Source: Microbacterium helvum (GTDB lineage Bacteria; Actinomycetota; Actinomycetes; Actinomycetales; Microbacteriaceae). Taken from it: a DNA stretch of 64,000 bases. The DNA lies in the NCBI RefSeq assembly GCF_014779795.1, contig NZ_JACXZS010000003.1, forward strand, positions 124,001-188,000, in the 5' to 3' direction. The notes beneath the pieces are model-generated. The model was not told the DNA's origin and did not search any database. It worked only from the letters and a program-made list of their open reading frames with translations. The translations under genes and the position numbers were made by a program. Shown here piece by piece: positions 26,136 to 34,006 of the stretch (the stretch's first letter is position 1; each line of letters opens with the position of its first letter).

Positions 26136-26995
26136 ATGACCATCGATCGCGACCTCGACCGCACGACGCCCGACGCCAACCGCCGCCATTGGCAGGCCGT
26201 CGCCGCCGGCGGCGAGGTGCCGCCGTGGCAGGAACTCGGCGCCGAGCCGACGGGCATCGTGGCGACACGCATCGACGACCCGCCGGGGCTGTGGCTGCAG
26301 CCTGCGGGCGGCGACACCTCAGCTGCGGTGCTCGCGGTGCACGGCGGCGGATTCGTCGGCGGCTCGGCACTCACCCACGCCCGCCTTTTCGGCCACCTCG
26401 CGCTCGCCGCCGGGGTGCCCGTGTTCGCGATGGACTACGGACTGGTGCCCGAGCACGTGTTCCCGAGTCAGCTCGAGCAGACCGCGCACGCCTACCGCTG
26501 GCTGCGGGCCCGCGTGCCACGCGTCGCGCTCGCGGGCGATTCGTGCGGTGCGCTGCTCGCGCTCGGACTCGCCCTGCAGGCGGAGGACCGGGATGCCGCA
26601 CCCCGGGCGCTGTTCCTGATGTCGCCGTGGACCGACCTCGATGCCGCGGGGGCGTCGTACGACCACGGCACCGACCCCTTCTTCACCCGCGATGTGGTGC
26701 GCTCCCTCGCCGACGCGTACCTCGCCGGTGCGTACCGGCACGACCTTCGCACCGCGCCGCTCGACGCCGACCTGCGCGATCTGCCGCCGACGCTCGTGCA
26801 GGCGGGCGGCGACGAGGCCCTGCTCGACGACGCCGTGGCACTGGCTCGACGGCTCGGCCTCGCGGGTGTCGACGTGCGGCTCGACATCGGCCCGGCCAGC
26901 TGCACACGTTCCAGATGACGGTGGGGCGATCGGATGCCGCCACCCGGGCGATTTCGGAGGCCGGCGTATGGCTGCGGTCGATACTGGTGCCGTGA
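26136..26995 (+). pseudogene. HSL-type esterase with C-terminal frameshift
   Basis: An alpha/beta hydrolase of the hormone-sensitive-lipase family. The oxyanion motif HGGGF is at residues 69-73, nucleophile Ser136 is in AGDSCGAL, and the acid Asp226 is in QAGGDEALLDD. At about 26893-26896 the frame is lost: as written the protein ends after 260 residues with GPASCTRSR (stop at 26916-26918). One extra base there restores GQLHTFQ, which holds the catalytic His, and a normal C terminus GRSDAATRAISEAGVWLRS up to a stop at 26993-26995 that overlaps the sigma factor GTG. So this is either a recent one-base deletion that removes the catalytic His, or a sequencing error in a G run. Called a pseudogene on the sequence as given. 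Confidence 0.75.
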
Positions 26996-27882
26996 GCGTC
27001 TTCGAGGCCGAGACGGCGGCGGCGCGGCACGAGCTTCTCGTGCACTGCTACCGCATGCTCGGCTCGCCCGACGATGCCGAGGACGCCGTGCAGGAGACCC
27101 TCGAACGGGCGTGGCGGGCGTGGGACGGGTTCCAGCACCGCTCCAGCGTGCGCACCTGGCTGTACCGCATCGCCACGCATGTCTGCCTGGACCGGCTGCG
27201 CACACGGCCGGCGCAGGCGACCGTCGGGCTGGACGGCATCCCCGAGTCGACGCACGCGACCGCGGTCGTCCTGCCGTTCCCGGGCGGCGGTGACGACCTG
27301 CGCCTCGCGTTCGTGGTCGCTCTGCAGGATCTTCCGGCGACGCAGCGCGCCGTGCAGCTGCTGCGCGATGTGCTGAGGTTCTCGGCCATCGAGACCGCAG
27401 AGGCCCTGGACACGACAGTGGCGGCGGTCAAGAGCGCGCTGCAGCGGGCACGGGCGCGGATCGCGCGCACCGCCCCTCGTGCCGAGGCGGTGACCGAGCC
27501 GACGGATGCCGCCAGCCGGCGCGCGCTCGACACCTATGTCGACGCGTTCACCTCCGGCGACGTCGCCCGCCTCGTCGACCTGCTGCGCGAGGACGCCGTG
27601 CTCGAACTTCAGCCCGAGGGAGGCGTGTACGAGGGGAAGATCGCCTGCGCCGCGGTGCTGCGCTCGGCATCCGGCCAGGGCGCATGGCACATGCGCCCTG
27701 TCGTGGCCAATGGCCAGCCGGCCGCCGTCGTTCACCGGGACGGCGACGCGTTCGGGGTGGCGGTGCTCGACGTGGGGCCTGACGGCATCGCCCGCATCAC
27801 CGTCTTCGCCGACCCTTCGCTCGTCACCCGGTTCGGAATTCAGTCCGCACGCCCCGGCGGTGGCCAGCCCCCGGCGGAATGA
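26992..27882 (+). CDS. ECF sigma factor with SnoaL-like C-terminal domain
   Basis: A 296-residue ECF-type sigma-70 factor. Region 2 is about residues 1-75 (CYRMLGSPDDAEDAVQETLERAW, RTWLYRIATHVCLDRL), region 4 about 100-160 (LPATQRAVQLLRDVLRFSAIETAEALDTTVAAVKSALQRARARI), then an about 120-residue SnoaL_2-like domain (residues 175-290). This fusion corresponds to the TIGR02960/ECF56-like group, where the extension regulates activity in place of an anti-sigma factor. The GTG overlaps the restored esterase stop by four bases; GATACT six bases upstream (26980-26985) also offers a leaderless start. No anti-sigma gene is adjacent. Confidence 0.87.
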   Translation: MSVFEAETAAARHELLVHCYRMLGSPDDAEDAVQETLERAWRAWDGFQHRSSVRTWLYRIATHVCLDRLRTRPAQATVGLDGIPESTHATAVVLPFPGGGDDLRLAFVVALQDLPATQRAVQLLRDVLRFSAIETAEALDTTVAAVKSALQRARARIARTAPRAEAVTEPTDAASRRALDTYVDAFTSGDVARLVDLLREDAVLELQPEGGVYEGKIACAAVLRSASGQGAWHMRPVVANGQPAAVVHRDGDAFGVAVLDVGPDGIARITVFADPSLVTRFGIQSARPGGGQPPAE

Positions 27883-27952
27883 CGCGAGTCGGCCGGCAGC
27901 CACGTGCGCGCAGACTGAATTCTGGACGCGCCGGGGCGCGTACGGTGGAGGG

Positions 27953-28324
27953 GTGGCCACCCGCAGGATCTCCACCGATGACGGCCGCGCCGCACTGAGC
28001 GCGGTCGCGGCGGCGGTGGTGGCATCCATCCCGCCCTCTCGCACCGACAACGCGACGGCGGTGCGGTACCTGCTGCAGCTGCTGGTCGAGAAGGCGCCGG
28101 GCAACTCGGTCGAGGTGCGGGTGCCGCCGTTCGGCGCCGTGCAGGTGGTCGAGGGGCCGCGGCACACGCGAGGCACTCCGCCCAACGTCGTGGAGACCGA
28201 CGCCGCCACCTGGATCGCTCTCGCGACCGGCGCCGAGAAGTGGATGGATGCCGCACGCGCGGGCCGCATCAGCGCCTCGGGCACGCGCGCCGACATCTCG
28301 CACCTGCTGCCGCTGCGGCCCTGA
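27953..28324 (+). CDS. Sterol-carrier (SCP_3-type) family protein
   Basis: A 123-residue soluble protein. The pattern VRYLLQLLVEKAPGNSVEVRVPPFGAVQVVEGPRHTRGTPPNVVETD and the end ADISHLLPLRP match the actinobacterial sterol carrier family (SCP_3) that is commonly found beside purM/purF. The biochemical role is unknown; a lipid ligand is a family assumption. GTG at 27953 has TACGGT (27941-27946) six bases upstream and no usable ribosome site, so leaderless. It starts the short group leading to purM and purF. Confidence 0.8.
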   Translation: MATRRISTDDGRAALSAVAAAVVASIPPSRTDNATAVRYLLQLLVEKAPGNSVEVRVPPFGAVQVVEGPRHTRGTPPNVVETDAATWIALATGAEKWMDAARAGRISASGTRADISHLLPLRP

Positions 28325-28364
28325 AGCCGACGCGCACGGCGCGCACGAGTGGGACAATGGACAC

Positions 28365-28718
28365 ATGCCCGAGCACAGCCAGGACCGCCTCGAGACCGTG
28401 CGGGTGCGCCGCGCGCCGAAGATCTCGGTGTTCCTGATCCTCGGCGCCGCGGTCGGCGTCTTCGTCGCGATGATCCTCACGTTCGCCTTCAACGGCACCG
28501 CCGAGGCGAGCCCCAACACCGGCATGGAGTACTCGCAGGGCCAGGTGTTCGGATTCCTGGTGCTGATCTGCGCCCCGGTCGGCCTCGCGCTCGCCGGCAT
28601 CCTCGCGCTCATCCTCGACCGCAGGTCGCGTCGCCGCACGCACGAGATCGCCGTCGACCACGAGTCCGTACACGTCGACCCCGAGCCCGGCACGAACGGC
28701 GACGGCCCGGGCCACTGA
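28365..28718 (+). CDS. Two-helix membrane protein, conserved near purF
   Basis: A 117-residue protein with a basic N terminus (VRVRRAPK), helix one at about 20-43, a short external loop with NGTAEASPNTGMEYSQGQ, helix two at about 62-86, then a cytoplasmic Arg-rich and acidic tail. Homologues sit next to the sterol-carrier gene and purF in related genomes and are often mislabelled as potassium transporter; no channel motif is present here. GACAAT lies six bases before the ATG (28353-28358), suggesting a leaderless start. Function unknown. Confidence 0.7.
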   Translation: MPEHSQDRLETVRVRRAPKISVFLILGAAVGVFVAMILTFAFNGTAEASPNTGMEYSQGQVFGFLVLICAPVGLALAGILALILDRRSRRRTHEIAVDHESVHVDPEPGTNGDGPGH

Positions 28719-28736
28719 CCCGCGCCGCCCGCGGCG

Positions 28737-29348
28737 TTACGCGAGCTCGGCGATGATCGGGTGGATCGCGGCGTCGAAGGCCGCGACGTCGCCGCGCAGC
28801 CCGTCGGTCACCGCGATCGTGAGCGACCCGATCCACCACAGTCCGCGCTGCCCGAGCGGCAGCACCTGGACGTTCAACTCGAACGAGTGTGCGCGCCGGC
28901 CGACCTGGCGCTCGTGCTCCGCGATCGCCCCGGCGTAGGCGCGATACCTCGTGCCGGTGCCGTGCGACGCCTCTCTGCGGTACCGCTCGTTCGCGGACTT
29001 CGCGTACGCGAGCGCTTCGGCGGCGTGTGGCACGACGGCCCGCCGCAGTTCCGCGGCGCCCTCGGACGGGAGCGCCAGTGAGGTGCCGAATTCGTCCACG
29101 AGCTCGAGGGGCACGGCGGAGGGATGCGCCTGCGGTTCGACGGTCATCGCCCAGTGCACGCGCCACTGCTGTTCGAGTGCTTCCTGAGCGGCGGCGCTGC
29201 GGTCGTTCGCGCGAGGAGGGATGCCGCGCAGCTGCGGCAGCTCCTCAGGCGAGCGGATGCCGAGGACCTGGCGCAGATAGAGGGCGAGAAGAACCGGCTG
29301 ACCGGCGTCTTCGCGGATCAGCCACTCCGGAGCACCGGCGCCTCCCAT
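28737..29348 (-). CDS. Uncharacterised conserved protein
   Basis: A 203-residue soluble protein, not recognised. It has a start MGGAGAPEWLIREDAGQ, a region with many Arg and Ala helices (EGAAELRRAVVPHAAEAL, YAKSANERYRREA), and a C-terminal part with FELNVQVLPLGQRGLWWIGSL that may be a beta sheet. No catalytic signature is visible. TAGAAT (29361-29356) is seven bases before the ATG at 29348, and no ribosome site exists, so that ATG is chosen. It converges with the 117-residue membrane protein gene, 18 bases apart. Confidence 0.65.
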   Translation of the reverse strand: MGGAGAPEWLIREDAGQPVLLALYLRQVLGIRSPEELPQLRGIPPRANDRSAAAQEALEQQWRVHWAMTVEPQAHPSAVPLELVDEFGTSLALPSEGAAELRRAVVPHAAEALAYAKSANERYRREASHGTGTRYRAYAGAIAEHERQVGRRAHSFELNVQVLPLGQRGLWWIGSLTIAVTDGLRGDVAAFDAAIHPIIAELA

Positions 29349-29445
29349 GCCCCTCATTCTAGGTCCGCGGCACCGCACCCGGGCGGGCTTCCGCGCCTCG
29401 ACCCACCCGCTCTCGCAATGGCGTGACCTTGGCGCGCGCCACGCT

Positions 29446-29520
29446 GATTCAGTTCACTTGCGCTGTTTGTACGCCGATCGGCCGTGCGGGCGTACGTTCA
29501 GCGCAAGTGAACCGATTCAG
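29446..29520. repeat. 59-bp palindrome with flanking GATTCAG repeats
   Basis: Arms 29452-29475 and 29489-29512 (GTTCACTTGCGCTG... and its complement) match at 21 of 24 positions around a 13-base loop. GATTCAG occurs on both sides (29446-29452 and 29514-29520) in direct orientation. It lies in the divergent space before purM. It may be a regulator site or a small inserted element. Confidence 0.7.
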
Positions 29521-29584
29521 ACGGGGTGCTGGGGCGACCTGACATCCGGCGTCCGCTCAGGCAGGCCGCCGGTAGGCTGGAGGC

Positions 29585-30760
29585 GTGGCCTCATCCGATC
29601 GCGATGCCCCCTCCCGCCCCCAACCGCCCGTGAACCCGTACGCGGCTGCCGGTGTCGACACCGCCGCCGGCGACCTCGCCGTCGAGCTCATGAAGTCCGC
29701 CGTGCGCCGCACCCACGGACCCGAGGTGCTCGGCGGGGTCGGCGGTTTCGCCGGACTCTTCGACGCCACGGCCTTCAAGGCCTACGACAAGCCGCTGCTG
29801 GCGACCAGCACCGACGGCGTCGGCACGAAGGTGGCGATCGCCCAGGCCATCGACAAGCACGACACGATCGGGCAGGACCTCGTCGGCATGGTCGTCGACG
29901 ACATCGTCGTGGTCGGCGCGAAGCCGCTGTTCATGACCGACTACATCGCGTGCGGCAAGGTCTTCCCCGAGCGCATCGCCGACATCGTCCGCGGCATCGC
30001 CGACGGCTGCGCGGCCACCGGCACCGCCCTCGTCGGCGGCGAGACCGCCGAGCACCCGGGCCTGCTCGGCGTCAACGACTACGACGTCGCGGGCGCCGCG
30101 ACCGGCGTGGTCGAGGCATCCCGCGTCCTCGGCGCGGAGCGCGTGCGCGACGGTGACGTGGTGCTCGCCCTCGCGTCGAGCGGCCTCCACTCCAACGGCT
30201 ACTCGCTGGTTCGCCACATCGTGGCAGGCGCCGGCATCCACTACGGCGACAACGCCGCAGACTTCGGGACGACGTGGGGCGAGGCCCTGCTCGAGCCCAC
30301 CCGCCTGTACACGCTGCCGCTGCTGCGCCTCATCGCCGGCACCGGCGACGCCGTGCGCTCCCTCAGCCACGTCACGGGCGGCGGCATCGCCGCCAACCTC
30401 GCGCGCGTGCTGCCGCAGGGCACGTGGGTCGAGGTCGACCGCTCGACGTGGTCGCCGTCGCCGGTGTTCCGCGTCCTCGCCGACCTCGGCGGCCTCGACC
30501 TCGAGGCGACGGAGGGCACCTGGAACCTCGGCATCGGCTTCCTCGCGGTCGTGTCGCCCGAGCAGGCGCAGGCCGCGGCATCCGCTCTCTCCAGCGAAGG
30601 CATCGCCACCTGGCAGGTGGGCGTCGTGCGCACCGGCACGCGCCCGGACGACACGAACGGCCACTGGGAACAGGGCGCCAAGGGCGTCGACGGCGGCGCG
30701 GTGCGCCTCGTCGGTGCCTACGCGGACCACGGGCGCCACACAGACCACGCCGCTCGCTGA
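29585..30760 (+). CDS. purM: Phosphoribosylformylglycinamidine cyclo-ligase
   Basis: A 391-residue AIR synthetase, which closes FGAM to AIR in purine synthesis. NPYAAAGVDTAAGDLAVE, LLATSTDGVGTK, GQDLVGMVVDDI and GGETAEHPGL are the PurM motifs for ATP and substrate. The N- and C-terminal tails make it longer than the usual about 350 residues. GTG at 29585 has TAGGCT (29573-29578) six bases upstream; the GGAGG between them is too close to the start to act as a ribosome site, so leaderless. purF follows after 36 bases. Confidence 0.95.
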   Translation: MASSDRDAPSRPQPPVNPYAAAGVDTAAGDLAVELMKSAVRRTHGPEVLGGVGGFAGLFDATAFKAYDKPLLATSTDGVGTKVAIAQAIDKHDTIGQDLVGMVVDDIVVVGAKPLFMTDYIACGKVFPERIADIVRGIADGCAATGTALVGGETAEHPGLLGVNDYDVAGAATGVVEASRVLGAERVRDGDVVLALASSGLHSNGYSLVRHIVAGAGIHYGDNAADFGTTWGEALLEPTRLYTLPLLRLIAGTGDAVRSLSHVTGGGIAANLARVLPQGTWVEVDRSTWSPSPVFRVLADLGGLDLEATEGTWNLGIGFLAVVSPEQAQAAASALSSEGIATWQVGVVRTGTRPDDTNGHWEQGAKGVDGGAVRLVGAYADHGRHTDHAAR

Positions 30761-30796
30761 GCGCGCGCAGACACAGAACGAAGGCAAGCAACACCC

Positions 30797-32257
30797 ATGT
30801 GCGGAATCGTCGGGATGGTGGGCCGCGGGTCCGTCAACCAGGAGATCTACGACTCCCTCCTCCTGCTGCAGCATCGGGGCCAGGACTCCACGGGCATCGC
30901 CACGGCCGAGAACAGCGGCGTCGTGCACATGCACAAGGCGAGCGGGCAGGTGCGCGAGGCGTTCCGCACGCGCGACATGCGGGCGCTCCTCGGCGAGATC
31001 GGCCTCGGTCACGTCCGGTACGCCACCAAGGGCACCGCGTCCAGCGAAGAAGAGGCGCAGCCGTTCTACGTCAACGCCCCTTACGGCATCGTGCTGGTGC
31101 ACAACGGCAACCTCACCAATACGCGTGAGCTGACCGATGAGCTCTTCCACAAGGACCGCCGCCACCTCAACACGAGCTCCGACACCGAGCTGCTCGTCAA
31201 CGTGCTGGCGAACGAGCTGCAGTCCTCGATCTCGGGCCTCGAGCTCGACCCCGAGCAGGTGTTCCACGCGGTCACGCGCGTGCACGAGCGCGTCGAGGGC
31301 TCGTACGCGGCGATCTCGCTGATCGCCGGCTACGGTCTGCTGGCGTTCCGCGACCCGTTCGGCATCCGCCCGCTCATCCTCGGAACGCGCAAGAACGCCG
31401 AGGGGCAGGACGAGTGGGTCGTCACGAGCGAGTCGCTCGTACTCGAGAACGGCGAGTTCGAGGTCGTCCGCGACGTCGAGCCTGGCGAAGCGGTGTTCAT
31501 CGACCTCGACGGCACGCTGCACACGCGGCAGTGCGCGACCGACCCGCAGCTGATCCCGTGCTCGTTCGAGTACGTGTACCTCGCACGCCCCGACTCGGTC
31601 ATGAACGGCATCTCGGTCTACGAGGCGCGTCTGCGCATGGGCGAGCGGCTGGCCGACACCATCGCGAAGCACACGCCGCGAGAGGCGATCGACGTCGTCA
31701 TGCCGATCCCGGACTCGTCGCGCCCCGCCGCGATGCAGGTCGCGCGCAAGCTCGGCGTCGAGTACCGCGAGGGCTTCTACAAGAACCGCTACGTCGGCCG
31801 CACGTTCATCATGCCGGGGCAGGCGGTGCGCAAGAAGAGCGTGCGCCAGAAGCTCAACGCCATGTCGAGCGAGTTCAAGGGCAAGAACGTGCTGCTGATC
31901 GACGACTCGATCGTGCGCGGCACGACCTCGAAAGAGATCATCCAGATGGCTCGGGATGCCGGGGCCAAGAGCGTCACGTTCGCCTCGGCCGCGCCGCCTG
32001 TGCGCTACCCGCACGTGTACGGCATCAACATGCCCTCGCGTCACGAGCTGGTCGCCCATGGCAGGACGATCCCCGAGATCGCCGAGGAGCTGGGCGCCGA
32101 CTTCGTCGTGTACCAGGAGGTCGAGGACCTCAAGGCCGCGATCCTCGAAGGCTCGGACGTCGAGGACCTCGACATGAGCTGCTTCGACGGCCGCTACGTC
32201 ACCGGCACCGTGACCGACGAGTACCTGGCCTGGGTCGAGGGCTCGCAGGAGTCCTGA
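30797..32257 (+). CDS. purF: Amidophosphoribosyltransferase
   Basis: A 486-residue PurF, the committed step of purine synthesis (PRPP plus glutamine to phosphoribosylamine). The N-terminal nucleophile hydrolase domain begins MCGIVGMVG, with Cys2 exposed on Met removal, and RGQDSTGIA follows. The phosphoribosyltransferase PRPP loop is VLLIDDSIVRGTTSKEI. AAGG is 12 bases before the ATG, so translation may depend on the upstream purM. No leader structure for purine control was seen. It ends before a 70-bp palindrome facing the convergent DJ-1/PfpI gene. Confidence 0.96.
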   Translation: MCGIVGMVGRGSVNQEIYDSLLLLQHRGQDSTGIATAENSGVVHMHKASGQVREAFRTRDMRALLGEIGLGHVRYATKGTASSEEEAQPFYVNAPYGIVLVHNGNLTNTRELTDELFHKDRRHLNTSSDTELLVNVLANELQSSISGLELDPEQVFHAVTRVHERVEGSYAAISLIAGYGLLAFRDPFGIRPLILGTRKNAEGQDEWVVTSESLVLENGEFEVVRDVEPGEAVFIDLDGTLHTRQCATDPQLIPCSFEYVYLARPDSVMNGISVYEARLRMGERLADTIAKHTPREAIDVVMPIPDSSRPAAMQVARKLGVEYREGFYKNRYVGRTFIMPGQAVRKKSVRQKLNAMSSEFKGKNVLLIDDSIVRGTTSKEIIQMARDAGAKSVTFASAAPPVRYPHVYGINMPSRHELVAHGRTIPEIAEELGADFVVYQEVEDLKAAILEGSDVEDLDMSCFDGRYVTGTVTDEYLAWVEGSQES

Positions 32258-32350
32258 GCAGCACCGGCGCGCTCCGGCGCCGGCCGCGCCGCGCCATCGT
32301 GCCGGCCGCCGGCCTGTGGCCGCGGCATCCACCCGATCCTGCGCCGCGCG

Positions 32351-32430
32351 TCGAGAACGCACGTTCTCGCCGAGAACGCATGTCGTGCACGCCGATGACG
32401 TGCGGTCTCGGCGAGTACGCGCGTTCTCGA
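32351..32430. repeat. 70-bp palindrome, second copy
   Basis: Arms 32351-32374 and 32407-32430 match at 22 of 24 positions. The core 32356-32425 (AACGC to GCGTT) is 70 bp, exactly as in the copy at 13772-13841, and the inner CTCGCCGAG to CTCGGCGAG distance is 50 bp in both. It lies between the convergent purF and DJ-1/PfpI genes and could terminate both. Confidence 0.85.
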
Positions 32431-32490
32431 CGGGCTGTGTCGCACCGGCCCGCGGCGTCCCCCCGGAGGCCGCGGGCCGGTGCGCCCGCG

Positions 32491-33057
32491 TCAGGCCGTG
32501 ACCTTGGCGCCCTCGAGCACCTCGAGGAACGCCTTCATCCACGTGCCGTTGTCGGGCCAGGCGCGGGCCGAGACGAGGTTGCCGTCGACGACCCCGCCGC
32601 CGTTCTCGAACACGCCGCCGGCGAGCTCGACGTCGATCGCGAGCTCGGGGTAGGCCGACGACGTGCGTCCCTGCAGCACCCCGGCGGCGGCGAGCAGCAG
32701 CGGGCCGTGGCAGGTCGCCGCGACGGGCTCGTCCGCCTCGAAGAAGTGCCGCACGATGCGCTTGGCGTCCTCGTTGTTGCGGATGTACTCCGGTGCGCGC
32801 CCGCCGGGCACGACGATGGCGACGTAGCCGGCCGGATCGACGTCGGCGAACGCGATGTCGGCGTCCCAGGTGTGACCGGGCTTCTCGGTGTAGGTGTCGA
32901 AGCCGTCGACGAAGTCGTGCACGACGAACTGCAGCTTGCGCTTCTCGGGAGCGCCGATGTGCACCTCGTAGCCCGCTTCCTGCAGGCGGTGGTAGGGGTA
33001 GAAGACCTCGAGGGTCTCGGCGGCATCGCCGGTGAGGATGAGGATCTTGTCTGACAT
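32491..33057 (-). CDS. DJ-1/PfpI family protein
   Basis: A 188-residue class I glutamine amidotransferase-like protein. The elbow Cys116 is in PVAATCHGPLLLAAAG, preceded by IVVPGGRAPEYIR, and an N-terminal GDAAETLEVFYPYHRL supplies the conserved Glu near the Cys. Members act as proteases, glyoxalases or chaperones; the exact activity is not readable. AGAGAGGG lies before the ATG at 33057. It is divergent from the IclR-type regulator, which is therefore a candidate controller. Confidence 0.88.
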   Translation of the reverse strand: MSDKILILTGDAAETLEVFYPYHRLQEAGYEVHIGAPEKRKLQFVVHDFVDGFDTYTEKPGHTWDADIAFADVDPAGYVAIVVPGGRAPEYIRNNEDAKRIVRHFFEADEPVAATCHGPLLLAAAGVLQGRTSSAYPELAIDVELAGGVFENGGGVVDGNLVSARAWPDNGTWMKAFLEVLEGAKVTA

Positions 33058-33171
33058 GGCGGGTTCCCTCTCTGGACGTCGGTGTCTGATCCCAGGGTCC
33101 GTCCGCGCCCGTCGGCGCCGCGAGCCGGATTCTCACGATGTGCGAAACGGGCCGGACGTACACTGACGGGC

Positions 33172-33936
33172 ATGAGCGCACCCCTGCGCGACGCCGGCGG
33201 CATCCGCTCGGCCGATCGCGTGCTGCAGATCCTCGACGAGGTGTCGAGCGACGCCGAGGGGCTGACCGCCGCCGAGCTCGCGACCAGGCTGGAGCTGTCG
33301 ACGGCCACGACCTACCGGCTGCTGTCGACCCTGCAGACCCACGACTACCTGGTGCGCGGAGGTGATGCGCGCTACACGCTCGGCCGCGCCGTTGACGGCC
33401 TGGGCCGGGCCGTGCGCTCGCAGCTGGTCGCGACCCCCGAGGTGCGCGAGATCCTCGCACGCATGCGCGACGCGGCGCGCGCACCGGCCTATCTCACGGT
33501 GTTCCGCGGCGACGACATCGCGGTGGCGCACGTCGCCGATTCGGCCGCGCACCCCCGGATCGGGCAGCTGCATGTCGGATTCGCGGAAGCCGCCCACGTC
33601 ACGGCGTTCGGCAAGCTGATGCTCGCCGCGCGGGACGACGCCGAGGTGCGCCGCTTTCTGGAGCGTCGCGGCGCGCCTGCCGTCTCGCGGCGGTCGATCA
33701 CCGGTGAACGCGAACTGCTCGAACAGCTCGACGAGGTGCGCGCGCAGCAGATCGCCGTCGAGGTCGAGGAGTACATGCCCCGCCTCGCGTGCATCGCCGC
33801 GCCGGTGAAGTCGCGCAGCGGACGCACGGTCGGCGCGGTGTCGCTCTCGACGACCGCCGACGACTTCGCGTCGCGGGCGCACGAGCTCGAGCGCATCGTG
33901 CGGCGCGGCGCCTGGCACGTGTCCAGCAGTCAGTAG
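33172..33936 (+). CDS. IclR-family transcriptional regulator
   Basis: A 254-residue IclR regulator. The winged helix (about 10-75) has SADRVLQILDEVSSDAEGLTAAELA and LELSTATTYRLLSTLQTHDYLVR; the C-terminal ligand domain has AHVTAFGKLMLAA and LACIAAPVKSRSGRTVGAVSLS. TACACT (33159-33164) sits seven bases before the ATG with no ribosome site, a leaderless start. Divergent from the DJ-1/PfpI gene across 114 bases, its likely target region. The ligand is unknown. Confidence 0.9.
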   Translation: MSAPLRDAGGIRSADRVLQILDEVSSDAEGLTAAELATRLELSTATTYRLLSTLQTHDYLVRGGDARYTLGRAVDGLGRAVRSQLVATPEVREILARMRDAARAPAYLTVFRGDDIAVAHVADSAAHPRIGQLHVGFAEAAHVTAFGKLMLAARDDAEVRRFLERRGAPAVSRRSITGERELLEQLDEVRAQQIAVEVEEYMPRLACIAAPVKSRSGRTVGAVSLSTTADDFASRAHELERIVRRGAWHVSSSQ

Positions 33937-33962
33937 CGCGCCTCGCGACGGCTCCGCCGAAT

Positions 33963-33985
33963 GGATGCCGCGGCCCCGGGCATCC
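33963..33985. terminator. GGATGCC hairpin after iclR
   Basis: GGATGCC (33963-33969) pairs with GGCATCC (33979-33985) around a GC-rich loop, just upstream of the MFS promoter. Short, so only a weak terminator. Confidence 0.5.
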
Positions 33986-34006
33986 GGCGCCGCCTAGGCT
34001 GGAGGG

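Noticed and set aside
29591..33484. 1297-codon minus-strand frame opposite purM and purF
   Set aside because: It is antisense to two certain purine genes and spans intergenic DNA; composition is that of a shadow frame.
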